Assembly (NCBI GenBank): GCA_964591455.1 | Contig: CAZQDZ010000004.1 | Location: 112,667 to 176,666 of the forward strand | Length of the DNA stretch: 64,000 bases | Origin: RFSX01 sp964591455 | Lineage (GTDB): Bacteria; Bacteroidota; Bacteroidia; Chitinophagales; Saprospiraceae | Direction: 5' to 3' | Shown here: positions 46,240 through 54,293 of the stretch, one piece after another | How positions within the stretch are numbered: the first letter of the stretch is position 1 | Layout: every line of letters starts with the position of its first letter | Translations under genes and position numbers: made by a program | The notes under the pieces: model-generated | Databases searched by the model: none | Seen by the model: only the letters and a program-made list of their open reading frames with translations | Told to the model about the DNA's origin: nothing

Positions 46240-46246
46240 ATGTTTG
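46239..46246 (+). promoter_or_regulatory. -7 promoter box (TATGTTTG) for the ftsX-gldG operon
   Basis: An exact TAnnTTTG match 4 bases before the ATG at 46251, with the same box and spacing as xerC. Its first base is the last base of the divergent gene's start codon. Confidence 0.55.
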
Positions 46247-46250
46247 ACCT

Positions 46251-47072
46251 ATGAGTCTGTTTTTCAAAAATAGTTCTTCTTACTCACCAATAATAGTATC
46301 TGAAGGTATCCTTCAGTACTTACTCATGTTAATCATGGCATTATGGTGGGTAATACCTGCTTTGTATTCTTCACAGACGACTAGTAAAGGTGTTGTATTG
46401 GTGGAATTGGAGGATTATATGGGGCCAAATGACGCAAAAGCTCTTATTAGTCAGTTCAAGTCCGATAAAAGTATCATACCCTCCACTGTTACTTATATTT
46501 CTAAGGAGGAAGCCATTTCTATTATGGCAAATGAAGTTGACAGCCAATTGTTGAATCAGTCAGAAAAGGAAAACCCTTTCAGAGATGTAGTACGATTTGA
46601 AATAGCAAGTGAAATTAGTCAAGAAGATATTATGACGAAAGCTGGCGTTCATGAAATTTACATCGAGAATAATAGGGGTTCATCATCTTTAATAAAGCGT
46701 TTGTCACTGAATTCCAGCATACCATTGACCATAGTTACAGCGATACTCTTTTTCACATTTATAAAAATGAATATCTCTAACCTCATAACTGAAAACAAAA
46801 GGCAAATAACTTCCTTAGCTCACTACGGTGCTGACCATAAAACACTGGCAAAAGGACTTCAACAATTTACAAATCAAGCCAGCTTTAGAGCCTGGTTTAT
46901 TGCCATATTTCTATTTGTTTGTACCTTTTATCTATTGTTAGGTATCTTAGATACAAATATTTCGAATATTAGCGTCATCAAAGTTTTACTCTGCACAGTC
47001 ATCGCTCTTGTTATCACCCTAATCATAAAGAGATGGATGTTAAGTAGAAAATTTGCAAAGACTGAATTATAA
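46251..47072 (+). CDS. ftsX: Cell division protein FtsX-like permease
   Basis: 273 residues with the FtsX layout: one membrane helix at about 20-40, a periplasmic domain with SKEEAISIMANEV and NPFRDVVRFEIA, then three C-terminal helices (LTIVTAILFFTFIKM, FIAIFLFVCTFYLLLGI, VLLCTVIALVITLII). With FtsE, FtsX activates peptidoglycan hydrolases at the septum. ftsE is not adjacent. First gene of a seven-gene operon; the order ftsX-DUF3098-uppP-truB is conserved in Bacteroidota. Confidence 0.9.
   Translation: MSLFFKNSSSYSPIIVSEGILQYLLMLIMALWWVIPALYSSQTTSKGVVLVELEDYMGPNDAKALISQFKSDKSIIPSTVTYISKEEAISIMANEVDSQLLNQSEKENPFRDVVRFEIASEISQEDIMTKAGVHEIYIENNRGSSSLIKRLSLNSSIPLTIVTAILFFTFIKMNISNLITENKRQITSLAHYGADHKTLAKGLQQFTNQASFRAWFIAIFLFVCTFYLLLGILDTNISNISVIKVLLCTVIALVITLIIKRWMLSRKFAKTEL
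46265..46272 (-). promoter_or_regulatory. -7 promoter box (TATTTTTG on the minus strand) inside ftsX, for the secreted protein-sirtuin pair
   Basis: An exact TAnnTTTG match 25 bases upstream of the minus-strand start at 46239; it lies within the first codons of ftsX. Confidence 0.4.
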
Positions 47073-47082
47073 AAATTAGAGC

Positions 47083-47463
47083 ATGGCTAAAAAGGGAAAG
47101 AAAATAGTAAAGATTTCTAAGGACGACACAAAGTCAAGTTCAAAGAAAGATATCCAGCTAAAGAAAAAAGTTATTGTCAAAACACAGGCTTCTACACAAA
47201 ATTCTAAGTTGTCTAGATCTAGAGAGAACTCTATGCAAGACGCCTTAGCTTTTGGGAAGGAGAATTATAAATGGATGGGAATAGGAATACTCTTGATGGC
47301 CTTAGGTATGATACTAATGTTAGGAGGATTCAATGAAGATCCTAATGTTTTTGATGAAGGTTTGATTTATAGCTTTAGAAGAATCACATTGGCGCCAATA
47401 TTAATTCTCGCCGGCCTTGGGGTAAATATGTATGCTTTATTTAGAGAGAACACACCGCAATAG
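47083..47463 (+). CDS. DUF3098 membrane protein
   Basis: 126 residues. A Lys-rich cytoplasmic N-terminus (KKGKKIVKISKDDTKSS) is followed by LAFGKENYKWMGIGILLMALGMILMLGG and a second helix ITLAPILILAGLGVNMYALF. The pattern FGKENYKWMGIGI is the DUF3098 signature. Its function is unknown; it is almost always found between ftsX and uppP in this phylum. Confidence 0.88.
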   Translation: MAKKGKKIVKISKDDTKSSSKKDIQLKKKVIVKTQASTQNSKLSRSRENSMQDALAFGKENYKWMGIGILLMALGMILMLGGFNEDPNVFDEGLIYSFRRITLAPILILAGLGVNMYALFRENTPQ

Positions 47464-47477
47464 AAAATCTTTAATGG

Positions 47478-48275
47478 ATGGTTGAAATCATCGAAGCCAT
47501 CATACTTGGAGTCGTCCAAGGATTGACAGAATTCCTGCCGGTGAGTAGTAGTGGTCACATTGAGATAATGAAATATATTCTCAATGATGACGCTGTCGCT
47601 GAGCAGAGTATGCTGACAACCGTTTTCTTACATTTTGCAACTGCCATATCTACGATTCTTGTATTTAGAAAAGATATAACATCACTTATATATCGATTTT
47701 TTAAGCCTAGAGATAAATCTGATAGACATTTTGTATGTTTTATAATCCTTAGCATGATACCCGCCGTAGTGATTGGGTTAGGATTCGAAGATTTTATAGA
47801 GACCTTCTTTCATCGTCAAATATTGCTAGTCGCTTTTATGCTACTAGTTACTGGCTTAATTCTTTTCCTGTCCCAGAGAGTGGTGGATACGACACGTCCA
47901 TTAACCTTTGGAAAGGCTTTCATCATAGGGATAGCGCAGGCAATTGCTATAATCCCCGGTATCTCAAGGTCAGGCGCCACAATCGGCACGGCGCTACTAC
48001 TCAATGTACGAAGGGAGGAAGCTGCAAAATTTTCATTTCTTATGGTCGTGCCTCTCATATTTGGAAAAATGGCTAAAGACGTTTTGAGTGGAGATTTGAT
48101 GAACCATATGCCATCATTTAGTTATTTGGCAGCAGGGTTTATTTCGGCGCTGATTACTGGTGTACTGGCCTGCACTTTTATGATTAGTATTGTAAAGCGA
48201 GCTAAATTAGATTGGTTTGCATTCTATTGCATTATAGTTGGTATTTGCTTAATTATATTTTCAGTTGTACAATGA
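47478..48275 (+). CDS. uppP: Undecaprenyl-diphosphatase
   Basis: 265 residues, a multi-helix membrane enzyme. The BacA/UppP motifs are present: GVVQGLTEFLPVSSSGH near residues 12-28 and PGISRSGATIGTALLL near 155-170. It removes a phosphate from undecaprenyl diphosphate to recycle the lipid carrier for cell-wall and glycan synthesis. The stop codon overlaps the start of truB (ATGA). Confidence 0.97.
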   Translation: MVEIIEAIILGVVQGLTEFLPVSSSGHIEIMKYILNDDAVAEQSMLTTVFLHFATAISTILVFRKDITSLIYRFFKPRDKSDRHFVCFIILSMIPAVVIGLGFEDFIETFFHRQILLVAFMLLVTGLILFLSQRVVDTTRPLTFGKAFIIGIAQAIAIIPGISRSGATIGTALLLNVRREEAAKFSFLMVVPLIFGKMAKDVLSGDLMNHMPSFSYLAAGFISALITGVLACTFMISIVKRAKLDWFAFYCIIVGICLIIFSVVQ

Positions 48276-48997
48276 TAGTAGTAAAGAGAGGTGTAGATGT
48301 TTCCAAGGTGGATTTTTTGCAAGGGGCTGTTATTTTAATAGATAAGCCGCTAGATTGGACATCATTTGATGTAGTCAATAAGCTGAGGTTTGCATTACGA
48401 AAAAAGTACAATCTGAAAAAATTTAAGGTAGGGCATAATGGAACATTAGACCCACTCGCCACAGGGCTCCTAATGATTTTTACAGGTAAGTATACCAAGC
48501 GAATTCCGCAAGAAGAAAATCATGATAAGCGATACATTGGAGAGGTCAAGCTAGGAGCTACAACAGAAACCTTGGATAGAGAAAAACCTGAAATTGATAT
48601 TAAGGATATATCTCATATTAACCCCCAACTGGTAGAGGAGAAAATCATAAGATATCGAGGAGAAATGGAACAGCTAATACCAGTTTACTCTGCCACCAAA
48701 GTTGATGGGGTACCTATGTATAGACTCGCAAGGCAGAATAAGAAATTCAAACCCAAATCTAAACGTGTATATTTTCACCATGTTAGGGTTCTAAATTATG
48801 ATTTACCATTTGTTTCCGTAGACATTTTATGCGGAAAGGGGACTTATATAAGAGCATTTGCTAGAGACTTAGGTGAGGATTTAAACACATCAGCGTATCT
48901 TTACAGTCTCAGAAGAACAGAGATAAGCAAATATTCAGTAGAGGATGCGCTTGATGTTCATGAGGTGTTTAATACAATATATCCAGAAAGCAATTGA
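48272..48997 (+). CDS. truB: tRNA pseudouridine(55) synthase
   Basis: 241 residues from the ATG at 48272, which overlaps the uppP stop; an in-frame start 60 bases earlier would lie well inside uppP. Motifs: ILIDKPLDWTSFDVV (21-35), the catalytic Asp60 in GHNGTLDPLATGLL, YSATKVDGVPMYRLAR and the C-terminal GKGTYIRAFARDLG. It makes pseudouridine 55 in the T loop of tRNAs. The stop overlaps the TTG start of gldA. Confidence 0.96.
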   Translation: MIVVKRGVDVSKVDFLQGAVILIDKPLDWTSFDVVNKLRFALRKKYNLKKFKVGHNGTLDPLATGLLMIFTGKYTKRIPQEENHDKRYIGEVKLGATTETLDREKPEIDIKDISHINPQLVEEKIIRYRGEMEQLIPVYSATKVDGVPMYRLARQNKKFKPKSKRVYFHHVRVLNYDLPFVSVDILCGKGTYIRAFARDLGEDLNTSAYLYSLRRTEISKYSVEDALDVHEVFNTIYPESN

Positions 48998-49911
48998 GCA
49001 TAGAAGTAAAAGGATTAACTAAAATTTATGGTACACAGAAAGCCATAGATCATGTCAGTTTCAATGCCAGACCTGGCGAAATTCTAGGTTTGTTAGGACC
49101 TAACGGTGCGGGTAAGACGACCACTATGAAGATATTGACCTGCTTTATGCCTGCAACAAAAGGCGCAGCATTAGTGTGTGGCCTAGAGGCAGGAAAGGAC
49201 GATTTAGAAATCAGAAGTAAAATAGGTTACCTCCCAGAACATAACCCTCTGTATACAAACATGTATATAAAAGAATATTTCAATTTTGTAGCAGGCATAC
49301 ATAAGATAAAGAACAAAAAACAACGTATATCTGAACTCATAGAATTGGTAGGGTTAGAAAGAGAGCAGAATAAGCTTATTTCTTCCTTGTCTAAAGGATA
49401 CCGCCAAAGGGTAGGATTGGCTCAAGCCATGATTCATGATCCAGAAGTTTTGATTTTGGATGAGCCTATATCTGGTTTAGATCCAAATCAACTTATTGAA
49501 ATTAGAAATCTAATCTCAAGCCTTAAAAAAGATAAGACTATTATCTTTTCGAGTCACATTCTCCAGGAAGTAGAATCTATATCCGATAATATAATTATCC
49601 TGGATAAGGGCAAAATTGTGGTAGATGATAGTTTAAGACAATTACAGAAAAATTCTGAACATTCGACTCTTATAAAGTTAGAGCTGCTTAATAACCTCAG
49701 CAAAGAAATACTGTTAAAACTGCCCGAGGTAGAATCAGTAGATATTGTATCATCGCGAGTGTATGAAATACGGACCACTTCTAATAGTGATATCCGCGAA
49801 AGCATATTTGATGCAGTCGTAGATGCTGGTAATAAGGTATTAGGTATGAGCATGGCTAAGGCCTCCTTGGAATCTGTATTTAAGTCAGCTACCAAAGATC
49901 AGAATAATTAG
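48994..49911 (+). CDS. gldA: Gliding-associated ABC transporter ATP-binding subunit GldA
   Basis: 305 residues, start TTG in a TTGA overlap with truB. Walker A GPNGAGKTT (35-43), signature SLSKGYRQRVGLAQAM, Walker B VLILDEPISGLDPNQ, and SSHILQEVESI. The C-terminal ~80 residues are the GldA-type extension (SVFKSATKD end). With GldF and GldG it forms an ABC complex associated with gliding in Flavobacteria. gldF follows after 3 bp. All three subunits are adjacent here, in contrast to species where gldA is separate. Confidence 0.93.
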   Translation: MSIEVKGLTKIYGTQKAIDHVSFNARPGEILGLLGPNGAGKTTTMKILTCFMPATKGAALVCGLEAGKDDLEIRSKIGYLPEHNPLYTNMYIKEYFNFVAGIHKIKNKKQRISELIELVGLEREQNKLISSLSKGYRQRVGLAQAMIHDPEVLILDEPISGLDPNQLIEIRNLISSLKKDKTIIFSSHILQEVESISDNIIILDKGKIVVDDSLRQLQKNSEHSTLIKLELLNNLSKEILLKLPEVESVDIVSSRVYEIRTTSNSDIRESIFDAVVDAGNKVLGMSMAKASLESVFKSATKDQNN

Positions 49912-49914
49912 ACT

Positions 49915-50646
49915 ATGAAGAGTGTCTATTTCAAAGAACTAGGAAGCTTCTTGAGCTCATTAACAGGATTCATAGTCCTTATAATTTTCCTGTCAATCAC
50001 TGGCTTGTTTATGTGGGTATTCTCAGGCACTAGTGTGATTAACTATAATTATGCTAGCATGGGCCAATTATTTAGCATTGCGCCTCTTGTATTTTTATTC
50101 CTTATCCCAGCCTTAACAATGCATTCATTCGCTGACGAAAAACAGCGGGGCACGATGGAATTTCTTACCACGAAACCTTTAACAGATTGGCAGATAGTTG
50201 GAGGAAAGTATCTTGCATGTATTACTCTAGTAATTTTTGCACTCATACCTACAGTGATTTATTATATAAGTATCTATAAGTTGGGTAATCCACCTGGTAA
50301 TATAGATGAAGGAGCTGTTATTGGGTCTTACATTGGCTTATTCTTTTTGGTCGCTGTATATGTGGCTGTTGGAATATTTACATCGAGTCTCACATCTAAT
50401 CAGATAGTAGCTTTTATTTTGGCTGCCTTCACTTGTTTTTTACTTTTTTTCGCCTTTTCATTTTTGAGTGATTTGCCTATTTTTTTTGGAAGATTGGATG
50501 ACTTCATCAAGTCATTAGGTATCGAATATCATTATGATAATATCAGTAAAGGTAGATTGGATACCAGAGACATCATCTATTTTTTAAGTGTATCTGGGTA
50601 TTTCTTATGGCTTACAATTGTTTCATTAGATAGAAGAAGATGGTAA
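49915..50646 (+). CDS. gldF: Gliding-associated ABC transporter permease GldF
   Basis: 243 residues with six membrane helices and the GldF/ABC-2 pattern: VYFKELGSFLSSLTGFIVLI, MHSFADEKQRGTMEFLTTKP, and NQIVAFILAAFTCFLLFFAF. It is the membrane partner of GldA. The stop overlaps the gldG start by 7 bp. Confidence 0.94.
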   Translation: MKSVYFKELGSFLSSLTGFIVLIIFLSITGLFMWVFSGTSVINYNYASMGQLFSIAPLVFLFLIPALTMHSFADEKQRGTMEFLTTKPLTDWQIVGGKYLACITLVIFALIPTVIYYISIYKLGNPPGNIDEGAVIGSYIGLFFLVAVYVAVGIFTSSLTSNQIVAFILAAFTCFLLFFAFSFLSDLPIFFGRLDDFIKSLGIEYHYDNISKGRLDTRDIIYFLSVSGYFLWLTIVSLDRRRW

Positions 50647-52346
50647 AAAAGATAGGAGGGGCTAAAATGATATTGCAGACGATAATAATTGCCGTCATCT
50701 TACTTTTATTAAATGTCATTTCCCAAAGAATTTACAGCTTCCTAGACTTAACTGCGGATAAGAGGTTCACTTTGACAAGTTCCACAGAAAAGTTATTGGG
50801 GCAAGTAGATGAGGTTATACTAATTGACATCTTACTAGATGGTGAATTGCCTTCAGGTTATAAACGATTGCGTAATAGGATAGAAGAAGTACTCAAACAA
50901 TTCAGAGGTGTCAATGGTCTTATTGAATTTTCCTTCAGAGATCCTTCAGCAGGAACACCAAAGGAGGCAAATCTAGTTAGAGAAAACCTTGCTAAGGATG
51001 GGATCTATCCAGGCAACTTAATTGTAATGGAGGACGATAAGAAGGTGGAAAAATTAATATACCCATATGCAATTGTTAAGTATGGTGCTAGAAGAATTCC
51101 AATTAACCTTCTAGAACCACAGTTAAAAGGAGAGAACCCCCAGATTATGCTCAATAAATCAGAGAATACAGTTGAGTATAAATTGGCTAAAACCATTAAA
51201 ACTCTAATATCTAAAGGACTACCTAGGGTATTATTTACTGCAGGGAATGGAGAGCTAGTTGCTTCGCAGACTGCAACCTTTGAGACGGGTATGGCAAGTA
51301 CTATTACGACTGAAAGAATAGATTTAGATACGACATACTATATACCTGATGACATTGAAGCACTTATTGTAGCAGGACCAACAGTTCCTCTTAAGGATAG
51401 GACTAAATTCATGATAGACCAGTATATCATGGGTGGTGGTAAAGTTATTTGGATAGTTGAGTCATTAGATGTGAATGTTGATAGCATAAATGTTAATGGA
51501 GTGTACATTCCTAGGCCTACCAATCTTGGACTAGATGATATGTTCTTTAAATATGGCGTGAGGCTTAAACAAGATTTGATTTTAGATAAAGTCAACTCTA
51601 AAATTCCTCAGGTCATAGGAAAGTTAGGCAACAAAGCTCAGCAAGAATTATTTCCATGGGTATATTATCCATTATTAGAATCTTCTAATCAGCACCCAAT
51701 AGTGAATAATATCGATAGGGTATATTCTAACTTCCCTAGTACGATAGAATCACTCACAGGGAGAGATGATTTAACGCATACAACTTTGTTGACTAGTTCA
51801 CGTAATAGCCGTTTTCAGTCTTATCCTATGAGACTTTCTTTTGAGACATTGAAGGTAGAACAAAGGGATGAAGTATATAATAAGAAATACCTTCCTGCAG
51901 CTGTTTTAGTAGAAGGACAATTTGAGTCTTTTTACAAGAATAGAGTAGGAGAAGGCATGCTACAAGGACTAAAGGACCTTAATAGAGAATTCAAAGAAAA
52001 GTCACCACCGACATCGCAAGTCTTTATCACTGATGCTGAAATCTTCAAGAATCTTTATGACGCTGCATCTAATAGAATAAGTCCCCTTGGATTTAATAAA
52101 TGGGAGCCGATGGTGTATAATGGGAATGGTGAATTCGCCGAAAATCTCATTGACTATTTGACGGATGAATATGGATTGATGGAAGCCAGAACTAGAAATG
52201 TCCAACTGAGATTATTAGATCAAGTGAAGTTATCTAACAACAAACTTTGTTGGCAACTAATCAATATTCTTGGACCCGTTGTACTAGTCGTCATACTTGG
52301 GTTAATTTGGAATTTTATTCGCCGGAGGAGATTTTCTGGAACATAG
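50640..52346 (+). CDS. gldG: Gliding-associated ABC transporter substrate-binding protein GldG
   Basis: 568 residues. An N-terminal membrane helix (MILQTIIIAVILLLLNVISQ) leads to a large periplasmic domain with FRDPSAGTPKEANLVRENLA and VEYKLAKTIKTLISKG, and ends in a C-terminal helix (LINILGPVVLVVILGLIW) with a basic tail. The start at 50640 overlaps gldF; the internal ATG at 50667 (residue 10) is preceded at 9 bases by AGGAGGGG, an unusually good Shine-Dalgarno for this phylum, so it may be the real start. Last gene of the operon. Confidence 0.93.
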   Translation: MVKKIGGAKMILQTIIIAVILLLLNVISQRIYSFLDLTADKRFTLTSSTEKLLGQVDEVILIDILLDGELPSGYKRLRNRIEEVLKQFRGVNGLIEFSFRDPSAGTPKEANLVRENLAKDGIYPGNLIVMEDDKKVEKLIYPYAIVKYGARRIPINLLEPQLKGENPQIMLNKSENTVEYKLAKTIKTLISKGLPRVLFTAGNGELVASQTATFETGMASTITTERIDLDTTYYIPDDIEALIVAGPTVPLKDRTKFMIDQYIMGGGKVIWIVESLDVNVDSINVNGVYIPRPTNLGLDDMFFKYGVRLKQDLILDKVNSKIPQVIGKLGNKAQQELFPWVYYPLLESSNQHPIVNNIDRVYSNFPSTIESLTGRDDLTHTTLLTSSRNSRFQSYPMRLSFETLKVEQRDEVYNKKYLPAAVLVEGQFESFYKNRVGEGMLQGLKDLNREFKEKSPPTSQVFITDAEIFKNLYDAASNRISPLGFNKWEPMVYNGNGEFAENLIDYLTDEYGLMEARTRNVQLRLLDQVKLSNNKLCWQLINILGPVVLVVILGLIWNFIRRRRFSGT

Positions 52347-52359
52347 AACAGGGCAGTTT

Positions 52360-52800
52360 TCATGAATTTTCAAGATATTTTTTAAGCATAACCAGGGCCT
52401 CAGGCCACCCCTTCTCTACTGCTTCATAATACCATAATTCACTTTTCAGTTTTTTGAATCCAGATTGTTTTACTGACAACAAGCAATAAGTTTCACTCGA
52501 TTCTAAATCATATTGAATATCATAAGGCCCAAGGATTCCTTTTTCAGAGTTTATGTAAATCATGTCCTCCAAATGCAAGTATGCATTTTTATCTAAGAGT
52601 TTGATTCTGCCGGTGCTAACGAATTTTACGCCATGATTAGATTTAAGCCAAGTTGTACAGTAGATGCCGCCATCCTTAGGCTCTATAATTCCACCATCCA
52701 CTCCCCACCACTGTTTTAATTTGTCAAGGTTGATTAGTGCATCAATAATCTGTGATGCTTGACTTCTAATTCTTATACTTGAAAGAATAAATCTTTTCAT
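52360..52800 (-). CDS. SRPBCC (START/AHSA1-like) domain protein
   Basis: 146 residues from the ATG at 52800; an earlier in-frame TTG adds two residues. The typical AHSA1 pattern: an N-terminal helix-grip strand and IIDALINLDKLKQWWGVDGG, then the beta sheet (GGIYCTTW, LDKNAYLHLEDM) and a long C-terminal helix (GWPEALVMLKKYLEN). Such folds bind hydrophobic ligands; the ligand is unknown here. It lies 13 bp from the convergent gldG and 13 bp after the cytochrome gene in a four-gene operon. Confidence 0.8.
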   Translation of the reverse strand: MKRFILSSIRIRSQASQIIDALINLDKLKQWWGVDGGIIEPKDGGIYCTTWLKSNHGVKFVSTGRIKLLDKNAYLHLEDMIYINSEKGILGPYDIQYDLESSETYCLLSVKQSGFKKLKSELWYYEAVEKGWPEALVMLKKYLENS

Positions 52801-52813
52801 GTACAATTATATT

Positions 52814-53212
52814 TTATTGGATTGCTGTATGACAGGATAATAGCAATTCTTGTACCTCCTGCAATCCCACGGTAATATGTAACTTATTCATGTCGTTTAA
52901 GACATAGTTTATGATGTTGGTTATTTCTACATCACTAATATCTTTCATGGGTAACATCTTCAGCACATTATCATCATTCACAGAACCAGATCGGACAAAA
53001 CAAGGGATTTTTGTGTACTCACTAGATAGCTTTTCACTTACTAAACTTGGGTATAAAGATGATAAGCCACTTCCATCATCCATATGGCAATCTGAACATA
53101 GGTTTTGGTACAGCCTTTGTCCGTATGGAAATTTTACTATCTCACATTGATATAAGCTAATCAGACTGCAGAACAGTATAGAACTTATCCATTTTTTATA
53201 ACCCGTATTCAT
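52814..53212 (-). CDS. c-type cytochrome, small lipoprotein
   Basis: 132 residues. A signal sequence with possible lipobox LYQC (Cys23); one haem-binding motif Cys39-x-x-Cys42-His43 (CSDCH) and a candidate axial Met in MLPMKDISDVEI near residue 100. It should carry electrons in the periplasm or at the membrane. The start overlaps the end of the SCO gene by 17 bp. Confidence 0.87.
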   Translation of the reverse strand: MNTGYKKWISSILFCSLISLYQCEIVKFPYGQRLYQNLCSDCHMDDGSGLSSLYPSLVSEKLSSEYTKIPCFVRSGSVNDDNVLKMLPMKDISDVEITNIINYVLNDMNKLHITVGLQEVQELLLSCHTAIQ

Positions 53213-53819
53213 ATAGAAGTCTATCTATATCTTGGAAAAATCCATCTATACTTTTAGGGTCAGTCCCATCGGCAAATGCCCTTATATGACCTTTTGTATC
53301 TACCAGCAGAACTTTGCCTGAATGATCAAAACCACCAGGTGCATCTTCATTTTCCATAGCTGCAACAAAGTAGTCATCTGCAATGTCCAGTATTTCATCT
53401 TGATCTCCAGTCAGAAATAACCATTTATTTGTATTCACATTTAGGTTCTCAGCATATTGCTTTAGCCTATCTGGCGTGTCTCGTTTGGGGTCTATTGTAT
53501 GGCTTACTAACTTGATTAAATCTTGCTGTTCATACCTTTTATAAATACGCAACATTTGCTTTTTTACCTTAGGGCATATTGAGGGACAGGACATAAAGAA
53601 AAAATCAGTGATATACAGATTAGAGGCCAACGATTTATTGTTTATAATTTCATCATCCTGACTTATAAAGTGGAATGCTGGAATTTTATGATAAATAGTA
53701 TCTCCATCCACAATTTCTATATGACCAATTTTCGGTAGGGGAGTAGTGTTGGTCTGCTTACATGCTGATAATGAAGCAATTACATATAAAAATACAATGC
53801 TAGTTTTTAGACTTTTCAT
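53196..53819 (-). CDS. SCO1/SenC-family copper chaperone
   Basis: 207 residues; lipobox LSAC (Cys20). Thioredoxin-like fold with the copper-binding Cys78 and Cys82 (MSCPSICP) and His166 (GGFDHSGK), plus SHTIDPKRDTPDRLKQYA. SCO proteins deliver copper to the CuA site of cytochrome c oxidase. Start and stop overlap its neighbours, showing an operon with the coiled-coil lipoprotein, cytochrome c and SRPBCC genes. No oxidase subunit is encoded in the window. Confidence 0.94.
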   Translation of the reverse strand: MKSLKTSIVFLYVIASLSACKQTNTTPLPKIGHIEIVDGDTIYHKIPAFHFISQDDEIINNKSLASNLYITDFFFMSCPSICPKVKKQMLRIYKRYEQQDLIKLVSHTIDPKRDTPDRLKQYAENLNVNTNKWLFLTGDQDEILDIADDYFVAAMENEDAPGGFDHSGKVLLVDTKGHIRAFADGTDPKSIDGFFQDIDRLLYEYGL

Positions 53820-54205
53820 TGATTATTAGATTTCAGATATTCATTAGCAACCTTCATAGTATTGACCATATCATCAGAGACTTTGGTAATTTTTTTCAGT
53901 TCTCTATTCAGATATTCTAGTTGTTGTTTTTCTGTCACTTTTCTATCTAAATCAAACTGCGCCATCCAGGCCATCATCCCTTCATTAGCATCTTCTAATT
54001 GTTTGATAAGAATGGACTTTTCATCACTGGAATCTTCTACTTTCTTCACTTTCTTTTTTAGACGTCTTATCGTACTGACCTCTGGCATAATTTCGTCATG
54101 GATTCTCATGACTTCCTCATAAGACTGCTTCACTTCCACGCTGATAAACTCAGAGTTACAGGACACAAAAATTAGTAGCCAGAAAAATAGTAGATAATAC
54201 CGCAT
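53816..54205 (-). CDS. Small coiled-coil lipoprotein
   Basis: 129 residues from the ATG at 54205 (an upstream TTG adds three residues). Lipobox FVSC (Cys16), then a helical body with heptad-like charge (HDEIMPEVSTIRRLKKKVKK, ILIKQLEDANEGMMAWMAQF). Similar small proteins in this phylum carry the uninformative label viral A-type inclusion protein. The fixed position before a SCO gene suggests a link to respiratory copper handling; this is inference. Confidence 0.78.
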   Translation of the reverse strand: MRYYLLFFWLLIFVSCNSEFISVEVKQSYEEVMRIHDEIMPEVSTIRRLKKKVKKVEDSSDEKSILIKQLEDANEGMMAWMAQFDLDRKVTEKQQLEYLNRELKKITKVSDDMVNTMKVANEYLKSNNQ

Positions 54206-54247
54206 CAAATTCAACTTCTTATTTATTAATTTGTTTCTTTAATGGTA

Positions 54248-54255
54248 CAAATGTA
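54248..54255 (-). promoter_or_regulatory. -7 promoter box (TACATTTG on the minus strand) for the SCO operon
   Basis: An exact TAnnTTTG match 42 bases before the ATG at 54205. A CAA (TTG on the minus strand) lies at 54280-54282, 24 bases further upstream. Confidence 0.45.
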
Positions 54256-54293
54256 CTTCATAATACCCATAGATATTCGCAAGATTTAGTCTC

